From Porphyra umbilicalis (lineage: Eukaryota > Rhodophyta > Bangiophyceae > Bangiales > Bangiaceae): DNA of 64,000 bases. The DNA lies in NCBI GenBank assembly GCA_002049455.2, contig KV918876.1, positions 152,386 through 216,385 of the forward strand. Reading direction: 5' to 3'. Of this stretch, positions 1 to 10,162 are shown in pieces (position 1 is the first letter of the stretch; every line of letters starts with the position of its first letter). Made by a program: the position numbers and the translations under genes. The notes under the pieces were generated by a model. The model saw only the letters and a list, made by a program, of their open reading frames with translations. It made no database searches and was not told the origin of the DNA.

Positions 1-1
1 T

Positions 2-2431
2 GCTGACGCCGCCAGTGCGGCGCTGCAGGACCGATGGGTGGGGCGCGACGACAGCGACGGTAGCGACGCGTCGGAGGATGGCACAGGTGGCCATCCCGCC
101 GACTACTTGCATCTATCGTCCAGGACGCGACGTGCCGCAACTCGACGTGGTATCTGGTCTGTCGTGAAGACGGTTGGCGACGGGGCGGCGGGGGTGGACG
201 CATTGGCCACCCTGCTCCACTCCAATGCAGCCAACGTCAGGCGCACGATTGCTCTCATTGAGAGACGTGCCCGAGACAACGAGAGGGCGCGCGAGGAGCA
301 GGCATCGATCAGAACCCGTCGCGAGAGCTTTGAAGAACTCACTGGTGGTGTGAGCCTAGCTGTTGTTCTCGGCAGCGGAGCGCCCCTCTCGGTGCCCCGA
401 CAACCTTCAGGGACACATCCAGTTGCCGACTCTTCCGGGACCAGGCTTTCGCTCTGCTCAAGTCTTCCGGTGCTGGGCGCCCCGGCAGTGCATCGCGCCC
501 GTGCGTGCCACAACGCCGCTGTCGATGCCACGGCCGCCGGTGTTGGCCCCTCGAGCCGGGCCTGGGCAGTTGTCCAAGCCGGCGCCGTTGTGGCGGCGTG
601 TGAGGAGGGGCTCCGTCTCCGCGCGGACGCGTCTTTACTGCGAGAGCTGCGCTCGGCGTTGCGGTCGCCCGGGGTTGGTGCTGTGGCAGCGGAAGCGTCC
701 CTAGGCGGGTCTCTTCTCGACGTAGTGGCTCGACGTGTCTCCACCGGAACGCCTATTTCGGTGCCCATCGTGCCACCTCGGACGGACACGACCGTTTTTG
801 AACGGGACACGTTCTCTCGACTGCTCTGCCGCGTTTGTCTGCGCTACGCGTGCCGCTTGCATGGTCCCCCATGCAGGGAGCGATTGCCGAGTACCCCTGG
901 CGTTGTCCCGGTTCATCTTCCGCCCGATCCCCACGTGCTTGCCTCCCTCCAGGCGCACGCGAGGACGTCGGGCGCGGGCCATTCCGTCGCGGGGCAGGAG
1001 CGAAACTCCCCTCCGGCCGGGCAAGGTGCGGCGGTCAGCGCCCAAGTCGATGTCGGTGTCTCGTTGCCATCTCAGTCGGCATTGCGTCGCGCGCGACTGG
1101 CCGGGGCCATCCACGGGGCCATCGGTGTCGCCGCCAGTGCGTGTCCCGACTGCGTATTGGATCCCTGCCGTCATCTGCGTGGAACCGCTGAGGGGGACGA
1201 CGGGTGGACGGCCGACCAAGTTGCTTTTCTTAGAGCTGGTTGCGGAATAGTGGGTGAGCACGACAGTTGTCGTCTGGCCGCATTCGTACCAGGGCAGACG
1301 TGCCGTACTGTGGCGGCCTACATCGCGGCAGTTGGGCTGCCAGAGGAGCGTCGCCGGTTCGTGACGCCTCCACTTGAGGACGCGCCCGAGACTGACTCTC
1401 TTTGTCGTACGACGAGCGCTCCGACGTTGTTGTCCCAAGCTGCTTCTTCCCAACGCCCGCGACAGCAGGGCGCCACCTTCTCCCTTTCTCCGAGCGGCGT
1501 CACCGACGACGATGGGCGTGCTGTGGACTATCGACCGTGCTATCATGTCGGCCGTTGCAGTACCGAGGTGTGCAGGTGCGCCCGGGTGAACATTCCCTGT
1601 GAGAAGTACTGTGGGTGCGCTCGGGTGCGGTGGGTGGGAAGCGCGGACAAGACGAAAGATGCGCAAGCGTCTTCGGCAGCCCCTGAAGCGGCCGCCGTCT
1701 CTCCACCATCGTCGGATGCTACGGCGTCTGCGGTCAGTGGAGCACAAGTCGTCAACGATGCGGGGCGGTCAACGGCTGACGGCTCCTGGGCTGGACCTCT
1801 TTTGGCCTTCTGTGCATCGCAATCGGGGCCGTCACCGGCGCGTGGGTCGCGCCTCTGCTCGCGTCGTGTCTGGTGCTCGTGCGTGGCCCCCTCGCGCTGC
1901 GATTCGGATGATTGCCCGTGCTTTGCAGTCGACCGGGAGTGCGACCCGGACGCTTGTGGGATGTGCGGGGCGCACTTGTCTCCATCGGCCGCTGCCGATG
2001 GCGAGTCCGGTACCAGGCGCTGTCGAAACGTTCAGGTTCAAGTTGGATTGCGCGCTCGGCTTGTACTGGGTTGGTCTGACACGCACGGCTTTGGAGTCTT
2101 TGCGGCGGAACGGGCGGACATCGGCGACTTTGTGGGGGAGTACGTCGGCGAGCTCGTGCCCCACGATGAAGCACATGCGAGAGGGCGGGTGTACGACGCG
2201 ATGGGTGTCAGCTACTTGTACACGCTAACGCGGGACGTCGTACTCGACGCCACTCGAGTCGGCAGTCGCATGCGGTACGTGAACCACAGTCAGGCGCGAG
2301 CGAACCTCGTGCCGAAACTGCTGAGTGTTTGTGGTTAGATCCGGGTCGGCCTGTTCGCTGCGAGAGAGCTTGTACCCGGGGAAGAGCTCTTTTTTGACTA
2401 TGGATACGCCGTCACCGGCTGGCAAGAGTGA
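2..2431 (+). CDS. E(z): E(z)-type histone H3K27 methyltransferase, 5' end outside window, SET domain with in-frame TAG
   Basis: The frame is open from the window edge, so the true start lies upstream. A SANT-like stretch lies at about 1198-1335 (CRLAAF...TCRTVAAYI). The cysteine-rich CXC region follows in two halves. One is at about 1527-1635 (YRPCYHVGRCSTEVCRC, then CEKYCGC); the other is at about 1850-1974 and contains the E(z) signature RECDPDACGMCG. They are separated by about 70 low-complexity residues. The SET domain runs from about 2040, with GFGVFAA, the catalytic YVNHS motif at about 2277-2291, and GEELFFDYGY near the end. This order is that of E(z)/EZH, the catalytic subunit of PRC2, which methylates H3K27 in the nucleus. 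A TAG at 2336-2338 interrupts SET; the same frame continues without any shift through IRVGLFAARELVPGEELFFDY to a TGA at 2429-2431. The gene may be a recent pseudogene, or there may be a base error or readthrough. Family assignment is strong, functionality uncertain. Confidence 0.82.
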
Positions 2432-2747
2432 TTCGTTAAACCATCGTTGTGGTGCCCGGGTCGAGTGTCGGGGGGCTCACCGACAGCTTGTCGGAGTATG
2501 ACTCAGGGGCGTTTGCCGAAATGCACGACGTCTGGTGGCATCTTTGGTGCGTGTCATCAGTCGGCGCTCCGATATACACATTGTGCTGCTTTTTTTTCTT
2601 GTTCTTCTCCCGTCGAGCATGCATGCAGACGGTGGACCAAGAGAACCTGGGACGCGTCCGGTGTCAGCCATGGCCGTCCGGCGATGACAGTAGGGGGTAA
2701 CGAAAGGTTGCAGAGCAAAGCAAGGTCAGGCGAGTTTTACATCGGCG
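2432..2747. other. Convergent intergenic spacer
   Basis: This lies between the 3' ends of the E(z)-like gene and the F-box gene. It contains a T-rich run near 2587-2600. No open frame with recognisable content was seen on either strand. Confidence 0.5.
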
Positions 2748-4001
2748 TCACGGGTGAGGTACTATCACACCAGAGTCAAAGGGTGGTCGGCAAGGTGGAG
2801 TCGACACTGCGCTGTGACGTTGCCATCCCCACGCGACGCAAAGGTGCCGGACACCCAAACACGCTGCGTGCGCAGCCACATCATCCACGACGCCACGGCC
2901 CGGTGCATCGGAAGAAAACGCGTTCACCGCAAACCTCATGATGTGGCCGTCGACGGGCTCCCAGTGCATACAGCGCCTAGGCTGCGCTAACGTCGGCCAT
3001 GCAGCCGCCACCCGGTCGTATACCGCGACAGTGAAGGCCAAAAAGTCGGCCACCCGACTCTCGTCCACGCCACACATTCCACCAACAAACCGGGCCACCA
3101 AACCGGACCGAAGCGCGAGGGCGGCGCGCACCCAATGATGCACGTGATGACGCACAATAGATACAGACACCCCGTGAAGATGTAAACTGCCCGCCGCATG
3201 CGCGCGCACCTGCTCCTGCAAGAATAGCAAGCGCCGCACCCGTAATCGTAGCTTCACGAGGACCAAAGGCATGGCCGCCCAGCGAGCCACACGGGCCGTC
3301 TCGTCTGGGAGCATGGTGGGTGTAACAGTGTTCGGCGATCGACCGACAGCATCTTGAACCGCATCCGCGACCTCCTCGAGCGCGCCAAAAAACGCCATGC
3401 GCAGTACCGTCCCTGCATCAAAACGCACCTCCGCACTGCTGTCCGCCACGACAACGGCGTGTAGCTGAATGCCCCAAACCCAAGTGACTACCTCAGTGGA
3501 CACGTCGCGCGGCGACCGATCACGCACACTGGCAGGTGACGGAAATGGAATCGAAGAAGAAGCAGCCGCAACATGCTCCGCCCACCGTTGGAGGTCGAAC
3601 ATGGGCGTCGTACCACCGCCAAGTCCGTCCATCAGGTGGCTCACAGTGGCGACGACGCGCAACACGAGGAGGATAAACCGTCCTTGCGTCTCCACCTCAA
3701 CCCGTGCGGCCAGTGGCAACGCGCATGGCAGCCGCTCTCTTGCTCCCACCGCGCCACCAAGACCCCCCGACATCGAATGCCCAGAGGCACGGCAGTGAGG
3801 CAGGCGGCGCTCGGCTGACGTCGCGTCGTCTCCGAGAACCGCCCAGCCAATGCATGTGTGCAGGGTGTCGGTCGTGCACGCCTCGCGCCAGCCCGTCGAC
3901 ACGTCAGCCATCGCGAGGCGGTCGCGGACGGGCAACTCGTCCAGCACCAATTGTCGAACCTCAGCTGGGAGGCTCTCGAAACAAGCTGTCGGGGGGCACA
4001 T
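2748..4001 (-). CDS. F-box protein
   Basis: A 417-residue single-exon frame. The ATG at 4001-3999 is preferred over upstream non-ATG extensions because the F-box begins a few residues later. Residues about 7-45 read FESLPAEVRQLVLDELPVRD...VSTGWREAC, which matches the F-box pattern (LP.E....+L..L..+D......VS..W+). F-box proteins recruit substrates to SCF ubiquitin ligases through Skp1. The remaining about 370 residues are Ala/Val/Arg-rich, with no Kelch, WD or LRR repeats that I can recognise, so the substrate-binding part is unassigned. A conserved-looking tryptophan/histidine-rich patch (HHVHHWVRAALAL) lies in the C-terminal half. It is transcribed toward the E(z)-like gene. The F-box call is moderately confident; the target is unknown. 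Confidence 0.68.
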   Translation of the reverse strand: MCPPTACFESLPAEVRQLVLDELPVRDRLAMADVSTGWREACTTDTLHTCIGWAVLGDDATSAERRLPHCRASGHSMSGGLGGAVGARERLPCALPLAARVEVETQGRFILLVLRVVATVSHLMDGLGGGTTPMFDLQRWAEHVAAASSSIPFPSPASVRDRSPRDVSTEVVTWVWGIQLHAVVVADSSAEVRFDAGTVLRMAFFGALEEVADAVQDAVGRSPNTVTPTMLPDETARVARWAAMPLVLVKLRLRVRRLLFLQEQVRAHAAGSLHLHGVSVSIVRHHVHHWVRAALALRSGLVARFVGGMCGVDESRVADFLAFTVAVYDRVAAAWPTLAQPRRCMHWEPVDGHIMRFAVNAFSSDAPGRGVVDDVAAHAACLGVRHLCVAWGWQRHSAVSTPPCRPPFDSGVIVPHP

Positions 4002-4673
4002 GATGCCGCGCAAAGGGGGGATGAGGCCGGGTGAAAGAGGGGATGAGGCCGGGTCAAAGAGAGGTGCACCGGGCTCACCGCGACCAAGCGTGCCATGTGG
4101 CCACAACAGACCGGATCAAGCAGCGTGCCCGAGGAAGTCGCGCGACGTGAGAGCGACCAGTGGGACGCACATGAATTGGCGCCCCGCGATGGCGCCTCGC
4201 TGATGATTGCCGAGTGGTCCAGGCCTGCCCTGCTTCCGCCGAGGACCCGGTCGATCGCCTTGCTTCAATGCCACATGATCGTGTTGGGATGCATACTCCT
4301 GGATGCGCAATAAATACCTAATTGCAGTCCAGCTTTTCAAGAAAAATCACGATTCTTCCTGTTCTTATTGGCTGAAGCCGTCTAAGTTTATCCGCTTTAA
4401 ACTGTGTGAAAAGTCAGTCCAGCAGTATTTGCGCTGTCCTGATGCAAGCTGAATGGTCAATCCCAGTGTTGGCGCCGTGATGTCCTGGTGGCCACGGGGC
4501 CCGGCAGCACGTCAGCTCTGAGCCTCTCCACCTGGCCCTTGCACTCTGCCGCTGCATCCTCGTCGCACCACCAACCTTTGTCGAGCTCGTGGTCATCTTC
4601 GCATACCGAGTACGGCTCCTGGCCGCCGCCTTCGCCCTACCCTTTTTCCCACCATCGCGCGCACCGACTGACC
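4002..4673. other. Divergent intergenic region between F-box and zinc-finger genes
   Basis: About 670 bp that would hold the promoters of two divergently transcribed genes. An AT-richer patch at about 4300-4400 is locally different from the GC-rich flanks. It contains AATAAA at 4309-4314 on the plus strand, but no plus-strand gene ends there. A short imperfect repeat (gatgaggccgggt) occurs twice at about 4020-4050. No TATA box was recognised. Confidence 0.4.
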
Positions 4674-5636
4674 ATGGCTGCTTTCCGCCCTCCCCCTCCC
4701 CCTCCTGGGCCCTCCCCGCCCTCCATCCCGAGCATCGCCGGATTTACTGAGTGTCGTCTGTGTGCAATGACTCTGACGGGGCCGGCGAGCTTCGCTGAGC
4801 ACGTCCGCGGCAAGGAGCATCGCCGTCTGGAGGCAGCTGCGGCGGTCCTTGCGAGCGCCTCGTTCGCGCACCCCTGGGCCTGTACTCTGTGCCCGCTGCA
4901 CAACGACACTGCCAAGAGCCTCTTCTCGCACGTGGGGGGCCATCGTCATCGTCGGGCGGTCGAGCGCTTGCGAACCGCCGGACGGATTCACGAGAACGCC
5001 CCTCTGGTTCCGCGCCTGCGCGCCGCGCTGGACGAGGTTCGTCGGACGGGCGACGAGGACGAGCACTTTGCCGGTCTTTTGGCGGCGGCCGAGGCCGAAG
5101 CCGCAGACGCGGAGGAGTCGGAGTACGACAGCGACTCGGCGGCGCCGCGTGAGGACGGAGCGAACGGCGAGACGGGCAACGGCAACGCCAAGCGGGCGCC
5201 CAACTCTCGGGTGGCCACGTCGGCGATGGACGATGGTCGCCGTGCATCTCAATCCGGTTCTGGCGCTGGCCGGGCTCGTTGCGCTGGTGCTTCCTCTGGG
5301 CGCCAGCACAACGACCGAGACCCACCTGTCGCTCGTGACACCAGAGTGCCGGCTGTTGTTGCCTCCTCGAGTGGCCGCAAGCGGCGTCGCGAAGATGGAG
5401 CTGCCAGCAGGTCGTGGCAAGACACACCTGAGGATGGAGGAGAGACAGGGTGGGGCATTGCTGTGCGCGCGCAATCGAGGAGCGGGGGCGGGCCCGCCAA
5501 TGGCGCGAGCGGCGGCACGATTGTCGTCGTGCCGCAGGGAGCCAACGTACTGTTCGAGTGTCCCCGATGTGAGGGGCTGTACGGCACGGCGTCAGCGCTT
5601 ACGCGGCACATGTGCAGCCCCGCACGTTCTTCGTGA
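4674..5636 (+). CDS. U1-type C2H2 zinc-finger protein
   Basis: 320 residues. The start chosen is the ATG at 4674 in a strong ACCATGG context; the open frame extends upstream only with a GTG. After a proline-rich leader, two U1/matrin-type fingers are visible with spacing C-x2-C-x12-H-x5-H: C27, C30, H43, H49 and C70, C73, H86, H92. A third finger at the extreme C-terminus is C2HC-like (C296, C299, H312, C314). The middle, about residues 120-280, is acidic then Arg/Gly/Ser-rich and probably disordered. Paired U1-type fingers usually bind double-stranded RNA or act in spliceosome assembly, but no specific orthologue is evident, so RNA binding is an inference. The protein family is clear from the motif spacing; the biological role is not. 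Confidence 0.75.
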   Translation: MAAFRPPPPPPGPSPPSIPSIAGFTECRLCAMTLTGPASFAEHVRGKEHRRLEAAAAVLASASFAHPWACTLCPLHNDTAKSLFSHVGGHRHRRAVERLRTAGRIHENAPLVPRLRAALDEVRRTGDEDEHFAGLLAAAEAEAADAEESEYDSDSAAPREDGANGETGNGNAKRAPNSRVATSAMDDGRRASQSGSGAGRARCAGASSGRQHNDRDPPVARDTRVPAVVASSSGRKRRREDGAASRSWQDTPEDGGETGWGIAVRAQSRSGGGPANGASGGTIVVVPQGANVLFECPRCEGLYGTASALTRHMCSPARSS

Positions 5637-5661
5637 TGGTCCGTGTTCTTTGTGATGGTCC
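5626..5661 (+). repeat. 19-bp tandem duplication spanning a stop codon
   Basis: gttcttcgtgatggtcc at 5626-5642 recurs as gttctttgtgatggtcc at 5645-5661. The first copy contains the TGA stop of the zinc-finger gene. Two near-identical units; a small local duplication. Confidence 0.7.
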
Positions 5662-6233
5662 GTGATGGATGTGCCCGTCGTTCTCTCGCCGCTCTTTGTT
5701 CTGCTGCTGTGCGCTGACCATTTATGTGACATTGCGTGAGGCTTTCCTCATCGGTATGTATGCTTTTCATAGTCATTGCATGCCCTGTTCTGTTTTCTCG
5801 TTCACAAGCCATGCTGTTCCCCTTGTTACGGACACTGCTCGATGGCAACTGGGACCGAACAGCAACGTCCTTTCCCCTTTACTGGTTCCCCTCTCCCCCC
5901 CCCCAAAACCGCCGATACAGACACGATGCCGTGTCAGCAGCATCGGCCTCGACAGTGCACGTAGAGAGAGCTCCCTTTCAGCGGCATCTGTCCTGTACTA
6001 TTGGCTTGGTGACTGTACCTCCGGTCACGTCGCCTTTCGAAGTCCCACGCAGACGACGGTACGACACAGCGCCGTCGAACTGCCACCAGCAGCGACCTGT
6101 CTCATGCGCAGAAGACCTGACGGTCCCGCCACCATCCCCAGCCAAGGCGGAGCAGCTGCGAAGAAACAAGTGCAGGAGCAGAGGCACGTACCGCAACAGC
6201 GGACCGGCGGAGGAAACGCCCCCAACAGCGTCG
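5637..6233. other. Spacer between zinc-finger gene and satellite
   Basis: The sequence is less GC-rich than the flanking genes, with a C-run (ccccccccc) near 5888-5897. No recognisable coding content. The last 100 bp grade into sequence resembling the satellite. Confidence 0.4.
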
Positions 6234-7632
6234 CAGACAGGTAGAAGGGAGCCGCTCACGGGCGGCACCGACAGGGGTGGGAGACGTGCCCACCAAAAGC
6301 ACAGGCGGGGAGGGAGAGACGACCAACAGCGGCAAAGACGCCGGACGAGGGGCGCACACAAATAGCATACACGGGCGGAGTAGACGCACCCAACAGCGAT
6401 ACAGACAGATGCGGGAGAGTCGCGGACGGGGGGCACAGACGGGTAGAGGAGAGCCGCTCGCGGGCGGCACAGACGGGGGTGGGAGACGTGCCCACCAAAA
6501 GCACAGGCGGGGAGGGAGAGACGACCAACAGCGGCAAAGACGCCGGACGAGGGGCGCACACAAATAGCATACACGGGCGGAGTAGACGCACCCAACAGCG
6601 ATACAGACAGATGCGGGAGAGTCGCGGACGGGGGGCACAGACGGGTAGAGGAGAGCCGCTCGCGGGCGGCACAGACGGGGGTGGGAGACGTGCCCACCAA
6701 AAGCACAGGCGGGGAGGGAGAGACGACCAACAGCGGCAAAGACGCCGGACGAGGGGCGCACACAAATAGCATACACGGGCGGACTAGACGCACCCAACAG
6801 CGATACAGACAGATGCGGGAGAGTCGCGGACGGGGGGCACAGACGGGTAGAGGAGAGCCGCTCGCGGGCGGCACAGACGGGGGTGGGAGACGTGCCCACC
6901 AAAAGCACAGGCGGGGAGGGAGAGACGACCAACAGCGGCAAAGACGCCGGACGAGGGGCGCACACAAATAGCATACACGGGCGGAGTAGACGCACCCAAC
7001 AGCGATACAGACAGATGCGGGAGAGTCGCGGACGGGGGGCACAGACGGGTAGAGGAGAGCCGCTCGCGGGCGGCACAGACGGGGGTGGGAGACGTGCCCA
7101 CCAAAAGCACAGGCGGGGAGGGAGAGACGGCCAACAGCGGCAAAGACGCCGGACGAGGGGCGCACACAAATAGCATACACGGGCGGAGTAGACGCACCCA
7201 ACAGCGATACAGACAGATGCGGGAGAGTCGCGGACGGGGGGCACAGACGGGTAGAGGAGAGCCGCTCGCGGGCGGCACAGACGGGGGTGGGAGACGTGCC
7301 CACCAAAAGCACAGGCGAAGAGGGAGAGACGACCAACAGTGGCAAAGACGCCGGACGAGGGGCGCACACAAATAGCATACACGGGCGGACTAGACGCACC
7401 CAACAGCGATACAGACAGATGCGGGAGAGTCGCGGACGGGGGGCACAGACGGGTAGAGGAGAGCCGCTCGCGGGCGGCACAGACGGGGGTGGGAGACGTG
7501 CCCACCAAAAGCACAGGCGGGGAGGGAGAGACGGCCAACAGCGGCAAAGACGCCGGACGAGGGGCGCACACAAATAGCATACACGGGCGGAGTAGACGCA
7601 CCCAACAGCGATACAGACAGATGCGGGAGAGT
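6234..7632. repeat. 202-bp tandem satellite, about 6.9 copies
   Basis: Direct head-to-tail copies with a 202-bp period. For example, gggagacgtgcccaccaaaa recurs near 6280, 6482, 6684, 6886, 7088, 7290 and 7492. Copies are nearly identical apart from single-base variants such as ggagtagacg/ggactagacg. The first copy (about 6234-6290) and the last (about 7620-7632) diverge or are truncated. There are no unique spacers, so this is not a CRISPR array. The plus-strand unit essentially lacks TTA, CTA and TCA, so the minus strand is almost free of stops in every frame, giving long Cys/Pro/Leu/Val-rich open frames. I do not regard them as genes. Confidence 0.93.
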
Positions 7633-8499
7633 CCGCGGACGGAGGACACAGGAAACAGGAAAGGCCCTCACGAGAGGCATGGACATCCACCACCTGTGCA
7701 GGATGGTGATTGCTGGAATGTTTCCCGCGACTCAAAGTCTTCCAGCGTTCGACACGAATGTTTCAGTCCTTGTAAAAGACATTTACTGTAAATACGTCAA
7801 CGATCGTCGTGTAAATTTGAGCGATGGTCTCTGCGTCAATCAATGGAAACGCAACACGATTGATCAAAGCCTCGAAACCTGCAAACGATCTCAGTACGAC
7901 GGTCGATGTTTTTTAAAACGGAAGCGGGTACAAAACAGCCGCCCCGCTTTTTCCCACCTTTCTGGTGCTATGGAGACAAAGTCTCAAGCTCAATGCTGTA
8001 CGGCCGCATGTGCACACTACGACTGACAACACGGTGACTGGCACTTGTGACATTCCTTGAGGGAACGACAAAGGGAAGAACGTATATGGCAATGAAGCGT
8101 ATGGTGGTCTTGCTTCACCCGACACACACTTACCGCGCCCTGAGCCAGAATTCACCACAGCGTCGTGCTTGTATCCCGTCGGCGCAGTCTGGTGCGCCCC
8201 AGAACATGCCACGACATATGTAGGCCTCTGAGCGCAGAGCAGAGTGTGAGGTCGTCAAGTCAGATCATTCCAATTGTCAAACTTGCTGGTCTCATTCCGA
8301 GATTGCGGATTTACAACATTCCTATCGAGCAGAGGCGCCCCGTCCCACACCATGTCCATGTGCTTGACGTAGCGATCGTCCAGAACCTCAACCGAAACGT
8401 CGCTTCGAGTGCGTCTCTCGCAATTTTTCTGCAAACCGACGGCAGGAGATCAGCCTCCAGCACGGATTGCAAGAACCTGGCCGTTCTCCGAACCGGCCA

Positions 8500-8529
8500 G
8501 GCTCGATTCTGATTGGTCAGAATCGAGCC
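8500..8529. repeat. Perfect 13-bp hairpin with 4-nt loop
   Basis: GGCTCGATTCTGA at 8500-8512 is followed by TTGG at 8513-8516 and by the exact reverse complement at 8517-8529. No T-run follows it and no gene ends here. It may be the collapsed ends of a small inverted-repeat element or a structured RNA. Confidence 0.85.
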
Positions 8530-9418
8530 CCTCATTCCAGCACGATGAAGTGAGTGTTGGTCCCTGGCGATCCGTCGTCGTCGTCGTCCTGGCCGGTTCC
8601 GCCGTTGCTCAATCGACCGTCCATTGTCACTCACTCCCAACACGTCGTCCCTCGATTTGCTGCTCCCATCGCTCTGGTTCGCGGCGGTTGCTTTCGACAG
8701 TGCTGTTGACACCATCCGACGCACTGTACGTTTTGCGGCACTGCTTGCTCCCACTCATCCAGGCGATCATCGTCATTGCCCATGTTTGCTGTATGCCCTT
8801 GACGGAGGCGACATTTGAGATGGTTGGTCGTTTCTTGGCTCAACGAACCTATGATTGTCCCGACACTGACTTGTTTTTCGCTCTCGACAGCGTCGTTTCG
8901 TTATCGGTGCGACCAACCACCTGCGCTCCTCGACAACAGCCCGACCACCTCGAGTCCCACCTCGATTATGACCAGGAAAGTGGCGACTAGGGGTGGCTCC
9001 GGCGCGACGCTCCCACCAAGACGACGGAACATCGTCGTGTGTGGCACCGCCTGGAGGCGGCGGCAGTGGTGAAGGGGAGTATGAGCCCACTGGTGCGGCG
9101 AACGACGGCGCCATCCGGTCGCTCCCTGCCCTCTTCGTTAGCCAGAACAAAGGCGGCTCTGCGACTCGAGAGACCACTCTGACTTGAACTGTGGTCCTCA
9201 CACTGCGCAGCGCAGAAACAACCGCCGCAGCTGTCACCAGATGGTCCACTGACATCGACAGCAGTAGCGCAACAGGCACACTCGATGCACTTGAATCGAC
9301 AGGATAAAGCGGCGCCTTTTCGTGCGGACTCGGTGACTGACGGGACGGAGATGCAACGCAGTTTGCCTTGTCGGCGGAGGTCCAGTGGGAGGGTCTGCGC
9401 GGACGTTCGGCTTCCATG

Positions 9419-9560
9419 GTCCGCGTGGACGCATGCCAGTGGCGGCAACGGGTGAGATGCAGATGTCGGCGACGGTGGGGGTCCCGAGAGGGGTTCGCTT
9501 GGATGGTCCTCATTCATTGTCCGTGTGGATGCATGCCGGTTGCGGCGATAGGTCGGAGGT
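9419..9560 (+). repeat. Imperfect direct duplication, spacing 100 bp
   Basis: gtccgcgtggacgcatgcc at 9419-9437 recurs as gtccgtgtggatgcatgcc at 9519-9537, followed in both by similar gg(c/t)ggcg(g/a) sequence. Differences are mostly transitions, consistent with an old duplication. Confidence 0.6.
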
Positions 9561-10099
9561 TGGCGCTCCCCCCTTGTACGACCCTGTACCGGCGCCAGTT
9601 GGCGCAGAGCTAGCTCCCCTGGCAACCCACCACCTAGTCAAACCGTTACTCACGACAGCCGCGGCCGCCTAGAACAGCCGTCAAAGGGGGGTATCCCGCC
9701 CCCCCGCAGCCTCTTTACGACTCTGCCCGCGGCCAATTGCTCACGTCCACCCCGTGCTCTTGCTGTGACGGGCGGCGTCGACGTCATCAGTCGTTCCCAG
9801 TTTTGGACAACGCTGAGAGCGGTGACACGACAGTAGCTGTCGGAGATCCCGACCCCGCAAGGCAGTGATGCCGGACGCGTATAACGGAGAGGACGTGGTG
9901 TGCGCAATCTCCCTGACCGCGCGTCAACCCCGACCACCTCTGAGTCCATCACGTGAAGTCGCCCGAGCGGACAACCCCGCATGACACAGCGCGTTGCTTC
10001 TGGAAATGCGCTGAGCCTTGTCACGTCTATGTCCCTTGTTCCCCGTGTTCAATGCCTTTTCCTATTGGGCCGCCCGACAAAAGAGGACGTTCAGCAGAA

Positions 10100-10162
10100 G
10101 CACACGTCTGCTAAAAAAAAAAAGTGCACACACACACACTGTGTTTAACGCACACGTCTGCT
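10100..10162 (+). repeat. Poly(A)/(CA)n tract bounded by 13-bp direct repeats
   Basis: GCACACGTCTGCT at 10100-10112 and again at 10150-10162 brackets an A-run and a (CA)n run. The layout resembles a poly(A)-tailed insertion with target duplication, though a simple microsatellite with duplication is equally possible. Confidence 0.6.

Noticed and set aside
6234-7632. CRISPR-like array
   Set aside because: Units are joined directly with no unique spacers, are 202 bp long, and the host is eukaryotic; it is a satellite.
5978-7735. 585-codon minus-strand open frame through the satellite
   Set aside because: It is a periodic translation of the 202-bp repeat in shifting frames, with no domain and a non-ATG start.
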